A stretch of DNA of 38,462 nt from Singulisphaera sp. GP187 (lineage in GTDB: Bacteria; Planctomycetota; Phycisphaerae; Phycisphaerales; SM1A02). This document shows, piece after piece, positions 24,939-31,857 of this stretch. The stretch covers positions 1-38,462 of the forward strand of contig CAMAXY010000024.1 of the NCBI GenBank assembly GCA_945862215.1. Reading direction: 5' to 3'. The translations under genes and the position numbers were made by a program. How positions within the stretch are numbered: the stretch's first letter is position 1; each line of letters opens with the position of its first letter. Below the pieces are notes generated by a model. The model ran no database searches. It was not told where the DNA came from and was given only the letters and a program-made list of their open reading frames with translations.

Positions 24939-26996
24939 TCAGGATTCGTTGGGATTCGTTCGGTTTGGTTCGAGATATGTATATCCAGCAAGTCCACCTT
25001 CGTAGATCTTCATGAACAACTTGCTCTCTTTCGGGCTGAGTTGCTTCTTGCGCACCGCGCGTTCGCATTCACGGCGAATCTCTGCGCCCAATTGCGTCGC
25101 GTCGAACTGAACATATTTCAAAACTTCCGCCACGGAATCGCCTTCGATGATTTCATCCACCCACCACTGGCCACTCTCGTCCAGTTTGATGTGTGCGACG
25201 TGCGTATCGCCAAAGAGGTTGTGCAAATCGCCAAGCGTTTCTTGATATGCACCAACAAGGAATGCGCCAAGCAGATAGGTCGAACCATCCTGATACTCGT
25301 GCAACTCAACAAACTTCTTGATGTCGTGATCGTCGACAAATCGATCGATCTTGCCGTCAGAATCGCAGGTGATATCTGCAAGCGTCGCTTTGCGCGTGGG
25401 CTTTTCATCGAGCCGATGAATTGGCATAATTGGGAAAAGTTGATTGATCGCCCAGATGTCTGGCAGACTCTGGAAGATGGACAAGTTGCAGAAATAAGTG
25501 TCACTGAGTGTCGAGTCGAGATCAGACAATTCCTCGGGCATATGAGCGCCCATGTCTTTGGATTTATCTCGAATCTTCGCGCAGATCGACCAGAAAAGTT
25601 GATCGATGATTGCTCGGTGCTGCAGCGGCAAATATCCAACCGAGAAAAGTCGCATCGCTTCTTCGCGTGCTTCGAGGGCATCGTGATATTGCTCGAGCAA
25701 TCGCCGTTCGCTGATGTTCTGATTCAACTCCCAGAGATCGGTCAGCGGTCGCGGCATTTCTCCATCAACCATTGGAATGCCTGTCAACGTTTTCGGTGGC
25801 GAAGATCGATCAGGTCGATTGGATCCCAAGACATCGAAGATCAACACAGATTGCTGCGCAACCATCGCGCGCCCAGATTCGGTGACGATGATCGGATGAG
25901 CGATACCTTCTTCATCGCAAACGGTCATTGCTTTATAGATGATCGAACTTGCGTACTCCGCAAGCGAGTAGTTCATCGAGAATTCGAATGCAGTCTGACT
26001 GCCGTCATAATCGATTCCCATGCCGCCGCCTACATCAAGATATTTCAGGCCCGCGCCCAACTTCACAAGTTCGACATAGATGCGTGCAAGTTCATTCACA
26101 CCAGAATTGACCTGACGAATGTCGTGAATCTGTGAACCCATGTGGCAGTGGAGCAATTGCAGGCAATCCTCCATGCCCCGCTCCTTCAAATAGTCCAAAG
26201 TTTCCAAAGCTTCGGTCAGAGAGAGCCCGAACTTTGCTTTCACTCCAGATGAATGACGCCATCGACCCGCTCCAGGCGTGGCGAGATTCATACGAACACC
26301 AATCTTGGGACGCACGCCGAGTCGATCTGCGTATTCGACGATCAACTTCAACTCGCCCATATTCTCGATGACGGGAACAATGTTGCGGCCCAACTTCGCG
26401 GCGAGTGTGACGAATTCGATGTACTTCTCTTCTTTGAATCCGTTGCAAATAATCAGACGATCTGGTGAATCTGTGGTGAGTCCCATGACTGCCAACAATT
26501 CCGGCTTCGATCCGACCTCGAGACCAAATCCAAGTTCGACGCCATAACGCCGAATTTCTTCGACAACTCGTCGCTGTTGATTTACTTTGATCGGATAGAC
26601 ACCGAGATATGAACCCTTGTAATTATTTTCTGTGATCGCATTGGTGAATGCCTCGCGCATATCGCGCATGCGGCGTTCGAGAAGATCACTGAAGTGCAAC
26701 AAGACTGGAGTATTCAGTCCACGCTCGCGCATCCCGTTGACAACATCGAACAAATCAACTTCGTGGCCAAGCGTTCGCGTGGGACGAACAACAACGTGTC
26801 CCTTTGCATTGATGTCGAAAAAACCTTTGCCCCATAGACGAGTCTGATACATCTCCGCAGAATCATCGATGGTCCATCCACCTTCAAGCGATGCTTGACC
26901 TGGCTTCGCACGGACTGGTTCGAGAGAAACCGCAGCGTTACCGCTGATAATTGGAGGCGTTGAAATGGGAGCGTCTGGAGTCTTGGTCGGAGGCAT
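24939..26996 (-). CDS. speA: Biosynthetic arginine decarboxylase
   Basis: SpeA decarboxylates arginine to agmatine, feeding polyamine synthesis, with pyridoxal phosphate and Mg2+. The 685-residue protein belongs to the large fold-III (alanine racemase-like) decarboxylases. YLGVYPIKVNQQRRVVEE holds the PLP lysine (Lys137). GLEVGSKPELLAVM, LLHCHMGSQI, YLDVGGGMGIDYDGS and VTESGRAMVAQQSVL are further landmarks. The start is set at ATG 26996; a TTG four codons upstream is also in frame. An N-terminal lead of about 45 residues rich in Pro and Thr precedes the core. The last residues (EPNRTNPNES) are partly encoded by a short tandem duplication. Confidence 0.95.
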   Translation of the reverse strand: MPPTKTPDAPISTPPIISGNAAVSLEPVRAKPGQASLEGGWTIDDSAEMYQTRLWGKGFFDINAKGHVVVRPTRTLGHEVDLFDVVNGMRERGLNTPVLLHFSDLLERRMRDMREAFTNAITENNYKGSYLGVYPIKVNQQRRVVEEIRRYGVELGFGLEVGSKPELLAVMGLTTDSPDRLIICNGFKEEKYIEFVTLAAKLGRNIVPVIENMGELKLIVEYADRLGVRPKIGVRMNLATPGAGRWRHSSGVKAKFGLSLTEALETLDYLKERGMEDCLQLLHCHMGSQIHDIRQVNSGVNELARIYVELVKLGAGLKYLDVGGGMGIDYDGSQTAFEFSMNYSLAEYASSIIYKAMTVCDEEGIAHPIIVTESGRAMVAQQSVLIFDVLGSNRPDRSSPPKTLTGIPMVDGEMPRPLTDLWELNQNISERRLLEQYHDALEAREEAMRLFSVGYLPLQHRAIIDQLFWSICAKIRDKSKDMGAHMPEELSDLDSTLSDTYFCNLSIFQSLPDIWAINQLFPIMPIHRLDEKPTRKATLADITCDSDGKIDRFVDDHDIKKFVELHEYQDGSTYLLGAFLVGAYQETLGDLHNLFGDTHVAHIKLDESGQWWVDEIIEGDSVAEVLKYVQFDATQLGAEIRRECERAVRKKQLSPKESKLFMKIYEGGLAGYTYLEPNRTNPNES
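24941..24960. repeat. 10-bp tandem duplication at the speA 3' end
   Basis: AGGATTCGTT and GGGATTCGTT follow each other directly, with a third degenerate CGG start. The first copy begins at the last base of the speA stop codon on the minus strand, so most of it encodes the final residues. Confidence 0.7.
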
Positions 26997-27026
26997 AGTT
27001 GAAAGCAATACTACACCGTTCGTCTT

Positions 27027-28145
27027 TCAATTCCATTTATTTGGTAGAAAACTTTCTGGCATCCTGATCGACATCACAGCCATCGCAGATCCGTACGCCG
27101 CTGACCGAGGGAAAACTCGATCGTTCCATGTGCCTTCAGCGGTGCGCGTTTGCCAGAGCAACCAGTTGAGTTGAGAGCGCAAAGTGTCGCGATCGCTCGC
27201 GTTGAGCAATTCCACCGCTTGCGCTGCGTGATAATGGGCGTACCAGAAGTAATACGGAGCGATGTTGTACGGCGGAAGATGCGTGCCAGTCTTCGCGCGG
27301 CGTTTTTCCAAATCTGCCCAAAAGCGAATGAAATCTTCGACTGCAACCTTCAGCTTCGCATTGTCACTGCGGCCCGCGAGAAAGAGCGCTGCTTCGCTGG
27401 CAACCATGCGCCCCACTGCGCCAGGAATTTGCTTTGTTTGCATTCGAGCCTGCTTCAGCGTTGCGTACGCAAAATTTCCGTCACTGGTCCTGCAAAGTTC
27501 GAGCGCATTCAGCGCACGCGTGACAACCTGCGGATCGACGGCATAACCCAGTGCTTTCGCTTCATACAGAGTCTGCAAGCACGCTGGAGTCATGAATCCG
27601 CTGGTTGCGCTTGGAGTTTCCGCGCCAGGATCGCGCGCATAATTCCATCCTCCAACTTGTGGAATCTCAAATTTCTGAAGTGTTTCCAAATACCACTTCA
27701 ATGCAGTCGTGACTGTCGATTCGAGTCCTTTGGGAACTGCTTTGTATCGCTCGAGCGCCAGCAAGAATCGTGCGCCATAACAGGAAGCCCATGCTCGCAC
27801 GTCATATCCACCTTCGTATGTCGAATATTGCAAGAGCGGTTCGGTGATTCCAGCACAGACAAACTCCGTCGCACGACGAATGGCTGCTTGGCGATCAGGA
27901 TGAGATTCATATCCCGGCGATCGCAAGATGGACTCGCCGACGATGGATGTTCCACCAATTCGATATCCAAATGGAATCTTTCCGCCGACTCGATAGACCC
28001 CTTCGTATGGCCATTCGCCCTTGTTTGGCCCGTCTTGCATTGCAACCATCTTGTCCACGGCCATGTCGACAGCGTTGTCGAGCATTGCGGCATCAGGCAT
28101 CGGACGAATGATCAAGAACAGCGTCAAGAGGAGAGTGATCGACAT
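27027..28145 (-). CDS. Exported prenyltransferase/squalene-oxidase-repeat protein
   Basis: The start is placed at ATG 28145 (MSITLLLTLFLIIRPMPDAA), which opens a signal peptide; the longer open frame upstream runs antisense through rsmD and is not protein-like. The 372-residue product has repeated helix pairs with QW-like turns (GGWNYARDPG, GGYDVRAWASCYGARFLLAL, SDGNFAYATLKQAR), the alpha/alpha-barrel of prenyltransferases and squalene cyclases. The DxDD acid motif of shc is not present, so cyclase activity is not expected. Proteins of this kind are common and uncharacterised in planctomycetes. It is the only gene of its unit, 60 bp from the divergent rsmD and 30 bp upstream of speA. Confidence 0.82.
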   Translation of the reverse strand: MSITLLLTLFLIIRPMPDAAMLDNAVDMAVDKMVAMQDGPNKGEWPYEGVYRVGGKIPFGYRIGGTSIVGESILRSPGYESHPDRQAAIRRATEFVCAGITEPLLQYSTYEGGYDVRAWASCYGARFLLALERYKAVPKGLESTVTTALKWYLETLQKFEIPQVGGWNYARDPGAETPSATSGFMTPACLQTLYEAKALGYAVDPQVVTRALNALELCRTSDGNFAYATLKQARMQTKQIPGAVGRMVASEAALFLAGRSDNAKLKVAVEDFIRFWADLEKRRAKTGTHLPPYNIAPYYFWYAHYHAAQAVELLNASDRDTLRSQLNWLLWQTRTAEGTWNDRVFPRSAAYGSAMAVMSIRMPESFLPNKWN

Positions 28146-28205
28146 CTTGAACACGGTACATCCACGCGTGCACAAAGCGGGGCGAGAATCCCTAGGATTG
28201 GTTGC

Positions 28206-28796
28206 ATGCTCCAGATTCTTGGCGGCGAATTTCGCTCCCGCAAACTTCAGATTCCCGAAGGTACCCAGACTCGACCGATGGGATCCCGCACCAAAGAAGC
28301 CATTTTCAACATTCTTCGAGGATGGTTTGAAGGAGCGAATGTGCTCGACATTTTCGCTGGAGTCGGCACGATGGGCTTGGAAGCTGCGAGCCGTGGTGCG
28401 GCCCGCGTGGTCTGCGTCGAACAGAATCGACTCGTCGGAGAATTCTTGCGCGCAAACATTCACACGCTTGGATGCGCGGATCGCGTTCAGTGGGTTCAGA
28501 CTGATGCGCTTGGACCTGGTTCGATCGCTGCTGCTCCGCAACCTGTCAATATCGTTTTTGTTGATCCTCCATTTGAGATGATGAACGAAGACGAATCGCG
28601 TCAGCGAGTCTTGACACATATTTTCAATCTCAAGCCGATGCTTGCCGAGAAGGCGTTCGTCGTGCTGCGCGTTCCGTCATATTCGACCGAACTCAACTAT
28701 GAGATTCCGGGCTTCGACGGACCTGAAGCGCATGACTATGGACTGCAACAGAATGTCTTGCTGTACATGCCGCACCGAGATGCTGCGGGAGTTTGA
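28206..28796 (+). CDS. rsmD: RsmD-type 16S rRNA (guanine-N2) methyltransferase
   Basis: RsmD methylates G966 of 16S rRNA. The 196-residue protein begins LQILGGEFRSRKLQIPEG and TRPMGSRTKEAIFNIL, the RsmD signature for cofactor and RNA binding. The SAM motif is VLDIFAGVGTMGLEAASRGA, and the catalytic loop is DPPF (Asp120). ATG 28206 lies eight nt after AGGA; a much longer open frame upstream has no support. Length equals that of E. coli RsmD. Its stop is 3 bp from the start of the next gene. Confidence 0.92.
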   Translation: MLQILGGEFRSRKLQIPEGTQTRPMGSRTKEAIFNILRGWFEGANVLDIFAGVGTMGLEAASRGAARVVCVEQNRLVGEFLRANIHTLGCADRVQWVQTDALGPGSIAAAPQPVNIVFVDPPFEMMNEDESRQRVLTHIFNLKPMLAEKAFVVLRVPSYSTELNYEIPGFDGPEAHDYGLQQNVLLYMPHRDAAGV

Positions 28797-28799
28797 TTG

Positions 28800-29606
28800 A
28801 TGTCATCGCAGCAAGGAGCGTCCCCACTCTCGCTCATTTTTCCATCAACTCTGCGAAGAGCAAGTCATTGGTGTCGTCTCGTTGATGGAACAGTTCCTGT
28901 CGTAGTGATGCGCCCAGAGAATCGAGCTGCGGATCCTTTGCCATTTCTGTTGTGGTTTCATGGGAGAACGGTCACCAAGGAAATCGATTCAGGCCGCTAT
29001 TTGCGCCTGATTCGTGCGGGAATTGGCTGCGTCGCTGTCGATCTTCCTGGACACGGCGAGCGACTCGATCTTGCGATGCACGATGGCGCGCGGACATTGG
29101 ATGTCGTTCAACAAGCCGCTGCGGAAGTGGACGCGATCCTGCGCGACCTTGCACAGTTTGATCTCGATATAAGCCGCGCGGTTATTGGTGGCATGAGTGC
29201 TGGAGGGATGACTGCCATTCTGCGTGGATGTTCACCACACCCGTTTTGTGGAATGTTGTTGGAGGCAACGATTGGCGACTGGGAAAGTCAGCGCAGTCGA
29301 CCGATGTATAAGCAATCCATTGTTGAGCGATTGAATCCAATTGCACATCTTTCGCAGTGGCGCGATATTCCACTGCTCGCTCTGCATAGCGAACTTGATG
29401 AGTGGGTTGCAATTGCAGGACAACGAAAGTTTGTCGATGCCGTGCGTGCGAAGTCGTCGCAACCTGAAAAGATAGAACTGCACGCATATCCCTTAACTGG
29501 TGCGCCGCACGAACACATGGGATTCGGTCGAATGGCAGGAGATGCCAAACAGCGCGGGACAGATTTCGTCGCAAAGTGCGTGGGGATGACCGCAAGCAAT
29601 TCTTAA
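28800..29606 (+). CDS. Alpha/beta hydrolase (BD-FAE/dienelactone-like)
   Basis: This 268-residue cytoplasmic protein has FLLWFHGRTVTKE as oxyanion region, AVDLPGHGER, the nucleophile elbow GMSAGG with Ser133, LHSELDEWV carrying a likely catalytic Asp, and a His in GAPHEHMGF. The fold is that of prolyl-oligopeptidase-like or dienelactone hydrolases. Substrate unknown. GGGAG lies eight nt before ATG 28800; the alternative TTG at 28797 is less likely. It is translated with rsmD, an association that does not reveal function. Its TAA and the TAA of the convergent lipoprotein share the palindrome TTAA. Confidence 0.82.
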   Translation: MSSQQGASPLSLIFPSTLRRASHWCRLVDGTVPVVVMRPENRAADPLPFLLWFHGRTVTKEIDSGRYLRLIRAGIGCVAVDLPGHGERLDLAMHDGARTLDVVQQAAAEVDAILRDLAQFDLDISRAVIGGMSAGGMTAILRGCSPHPFCGMLLEATIGDWESQRSRPMYKQSIVERLNPIAHLSQWRDIPLLALHSELDEWVAIAGQRKFVDAVRAKSSQPEKIELHAYPLTGAPHEHMGFGRMAGDAKQRGTDFVAKCVGMTASNS

Positions 29607-30829
29607 GGAACTGAAATTGGCCGAGAATCAGGCACTGGCGCTGGAATTGGGCTGATTCCCTTCCAAATTGAATCGCCTGATCCGCGCGAGCAGATTTGCT
29701 TTAGGAATGCTTGATACTCGGCATTCATTTCAGACATGTCCTGTGAAAAGTATCCTCGCGCAATGAGAGTTCCAGGGAGCGTTCGAATGCCTCCGCGCGA
29801 GATACCTCTTTGAACTGATCGACGATCTTCATCGGTTGACATCTTTGCAGCCAAAGACTTTCCAACACGACCAGTCACCGCATCGCCCAGAATCTCGCCA
29901 AGTGCGTCTCGATATTTGCCGTAACCGCCTTCTGCCAAGAAATGAGTCAACGCCCATACCTGTGCGTAATAGATAAGCAATTGATCTCGCCCTTCGTTGA
30001 GAAACTGCTGCGGCGTTTGATCGAGCAATTTGTCCAGAGGAATAAGATTGTCGCGCCGAACTGCATCGCGCAATTCACCGAAGCGTTCGAAGTTTCGCCA
30101 CGCTGCGAAAATCGGCGAACCAGTCGAATCAATTCGATATCCCTCCATATATGTGGCGATTCCTTCTTCGAGCCACACGGGCAACTCCTCGCGAAAAACA
30201 GACTGCGAATATTGATGCCATCCTTCGTGCGCAAGAATTGTCAGCGTGTCGGTGGAACCAATGTCATACAAAATCGCGACGGATTTCGATGTATATCCCC
30301 CGCGCCCGAGTCCCAGATATGTCCCCGCGTCATCGCCGAGGCGATCCATAGTGAACGCCGTCCATTCCTCGCGTGTTCCAAAGATGAAGGTTTCCAATCT
30401 GCGCGATGGATCCGGCAGTGCGCCGAGTGCGCTTGTGTATTGCGTCAGCGCGCGCTCGGTGAAGATCGGCAGAAATCGGCGAAGGTCGCCATTTCGAATT
30501 GTGGTACGCAATCTGAAGTGGTCGGTGATGATCTCGTGACCATCTCGTGTCGCGCTCTTCCAAGGTTCCACCTGAGCGACGGGTAATGCAACACTCTCTC
30601 GCCGCGTGATCACTTTTCCACCACCATCACCGATGGCGGATCCGATTGGCGCGCTGACAAGAGTTGCTGTCGCCGAGGGCGATGAAGAACTCGATGGAAT
30701 CGCTGGCGATCCAGAGCAACCAAACACCGCTCCAAATGCGATGAATGACATCGTGAGAACTGAAAGCCGCCACGCGCATTTGATTTGGCGAGAAAGTCTT
30801 TCTTGATTACAGGAGTTTGTCAGGTTCAT
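29603..30829 (-). CDS. Lipoprotein with HExxH zinc-peptidase-like domain (DUF1570/peptidase MA type)
   Basis: This 408-residue protein starts at ATG 30829 and carries a signal with the lipobox VFG-C about residue 38 (AFGAVFGCSGSP). A Ser/Pro/Ala-rich tether follows. The core contains LAHEGWHQYSQ, in which HEGWH (His201, Glu202, His205) is an HExxH zinc site, and LPVWLEEGIATYMEGY, whose Glu is the likely third ligand about 20 residues on. This pattern is known from DUF1570 and peptidase-MA-like planctomycete proteins. Activity is inferred, not shown. The lack of other domains suggests an anchored envelope protease. An upstream in-frame TTG at 30859 is not preferred. It is a single-gene unit. 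Confidence 0.83.
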   Translation of the reverse strand: MNLTNSCNQERLSRQIKCAWRLSVLTMSFIAFGAVFGCSGSPAIPSSSSSPSATATLVSAPIGSAIGDGGGKVITRRESVALPVAQVEPWKSATRDGHEIITDHFRLRTTIRNGDLRRFLPIFTERALTQYTSALGALPDPSRRLETFIFGTREEWTAFTMDRLGDDAGTYLGLGRGGYTSKSVAILYDIGSTDTLTILAHEGWHQYSQSVFREELPVWLEEGIATYMEGYRIDSTGSPIFAAWRNFERFGELRDAVRRDNLIPLDKLLDQTPQQFLNEGRDQLLIYYAQVWALTHFLAEGGYGKYRDALGEILGDAVTGRVGKSLAAKMSTDEDRRSVQRGISRGGIRTLPGTLIARGYFSQDMSEMNAEYQAFLKQICSRGSGDSIWKGISPIPAPVPDSRPISVP

Positions 30830-30982
30830 CGGCAAAAATCCATCAACTTTGAGACTCAACGCCCAAAGTCAAAGACAGAGTATAGAAGCCATATCTGCCG
30901 CACTTGTCATGAATAGAGATTTCAATTCTGAAAGTTTGCGATTTGCCAACTTCACCTTCGTGGAATGCAGACTTTTCCAGTG

Positions 30983-30994
30983 TGGACAGATGGC
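30983..30994 (+). repeat. 12-nt copy of the tRNA-Ser 5' end
   Basis: TGGACAGATGGC at 30983-30994 is identical to 31070-31081, which spans the first eleven bases of the serine tRNA. The flanking bases differ. The rest of the space 30830-31070 holds no gene; it must contain the promoters of the lipoprotein and the tRNA, but none stands out. Confidence 0.6.
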
Positions 30995-31070
30995 GACAGA
31001 AGACCTAGCGTGTTGACTTGTTGGTTCAATTTCAGTTGGAGTTTCCAACAAAGTTTGCGGCGAAATTCTT

Positions 31071-31159
31071 GGACAGATGGCCGAGCGGTTTAAGGCAGCG
31101 GTTTACTAAACCGCCGAAGGTGCTTGCACTTTCCGTGGGTTCGAATCCCTCTCTGTCCG
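31071..31159 (+). tRNA. tRNA-Ser with anticodon ACU
   Basis: An 89-nt class II tRNA folds well. The acceptor stem GGACAGA pairs with TCTGTCC. The D arm (GCC...GGC) has the AGCGGTTTAA loop. The anticodon stem GCGGT/ACCGC closes loop TTACTAA, and a long variable arm of serine type follows. The T loop is TTCGAAT. Discriminator base G73 and the arm layout fit serine, not leucine. The anticodon at 31105-31107 is ACU, where the usual bacterial isoacceptor is GCU. The T stem (GTGGG/CCCTC) has one U-U mismatch, and the variable stem a G-U pair. CCA is not encoded; a T7-G7 run follows. It is either a functional AGU reader or a decaying copy. Confidence 0.85.
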
Positions 31160-31314
31160 TTTTTTTGGGGGGGCAGTTTTTTTGGTCTAGGGTGGGGCGA
31201 GAACTTCCGGGGAACGTCGCGCGGGAAACGTTTGAAGTGACTAACTAAAAAACTTTCCAATGTCCGTGGATTGGATAGACGACGACATTCGGAAGGAATC
31301 GTTGCTGGCTCGTT

Positions 31315-31793
31315 TTACGGAGTCCTCGCGAAACGGCAACCGATATTGTTGCTCGGATTGCCTGGGGCGTGGGCGTTGCGGGACGAGGCACGGCAGAGGT
31401 TGGCGTAGCCGACCCACCCACCACCGCGCCGGACGCGCGCGCCAAGCTCACTCTGCGCTGGACCCGAGGGATCAACCACACCACCTTCGCAGGATTTGTA
31501 ATAGTCGCCTTCATACCAATCTTGGCACCACTCATTGACATTGCCGATCATGTCGTAGAAGCCAAGTGCATTGGGTTCTTTCTGACCGACCGAATGTGTC
31601 GTCAGATTCGCATTGTCGAAGTTCCACCCGATCTGATCAAGTTCGCCGTAGGTCGCTTTGTCGACGCCTGCTCGGCATCGGTGACAACCTTGGGATCGGG
31701 ATTCTGCTCGAGAACTTCGGCCCAAGAAAGTGGCTTTGCTTCGCATCCAAATCCAACTGCTTGAAATGGGCGCACAGTGTCGAAAAACGACAC
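31315..31793 (-). pseudogene. Broken FGE-sulfatase-family (formylglycine-generating-like) gene remnant
   Basis: The C-terminal part of an FGE-like protein is clear in one frame: AGVDKATYGELDQIGWN, then GFYDMIGNVNEWCQDWYEGD, then RRGGGWVGYANLCRASSR and CRFARTP before a stop at 31315. These match the family end (GNVWEW, RGGSW, GFR). Upstream, from about 31793 to 31700, a different frame reads KPLSWAEVLEQNPDPKVVTD, which resembles the linker that precedes the FGE domain in some planctomycete proteins (from memory). The frames join at the short sequence TGCCGAG, where an internal deletion appears to have removed the middle of the domain and shifted the frame. The N-terminus and any start are missing. 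In the space from 31160 to 31314, between this remnant and the tRNA, no gene was seen. Confidence 0.75.
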
Positions 31794-31807
31794 TAGACGC
31801 CCATTTC
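31763..31807. repeat. Long imperfect palindrome (hairpin)
   Basis: GAAATGGGCG (31763-31772) pairs with CGCCCATTTC (31798-31807). Inside it, AGTGTCG pairs with CGACACT around an AAAAA loop, with one 3x3 internal loop between the two stems. It lies 51 bp downstream of valS on the minus strand, at the edge of the FGE remnant. No T-run follows on either strand, so it is not a normal intrinsic terminator. Confidence 0.8.
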
Positions 31808-31857
31808 AGAGGTGGAGGCGAGTGAACGTGCCGTTAAATCCAAAATATCAAAAAGCT

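Noticed and set aside
27150..28205. Long plus-strand frame leading into rsmD
   Set aside because: RsmD homology starts at ATG 28206, with a Shine-Dalgarno in place. The upstream part is antisense to the prenyltransferase-fold gene and is not protein-like.
31763..31807. valS intrinsic terminator
   Set aside because: The stem is strong, but no T-run follows on the minus strand.
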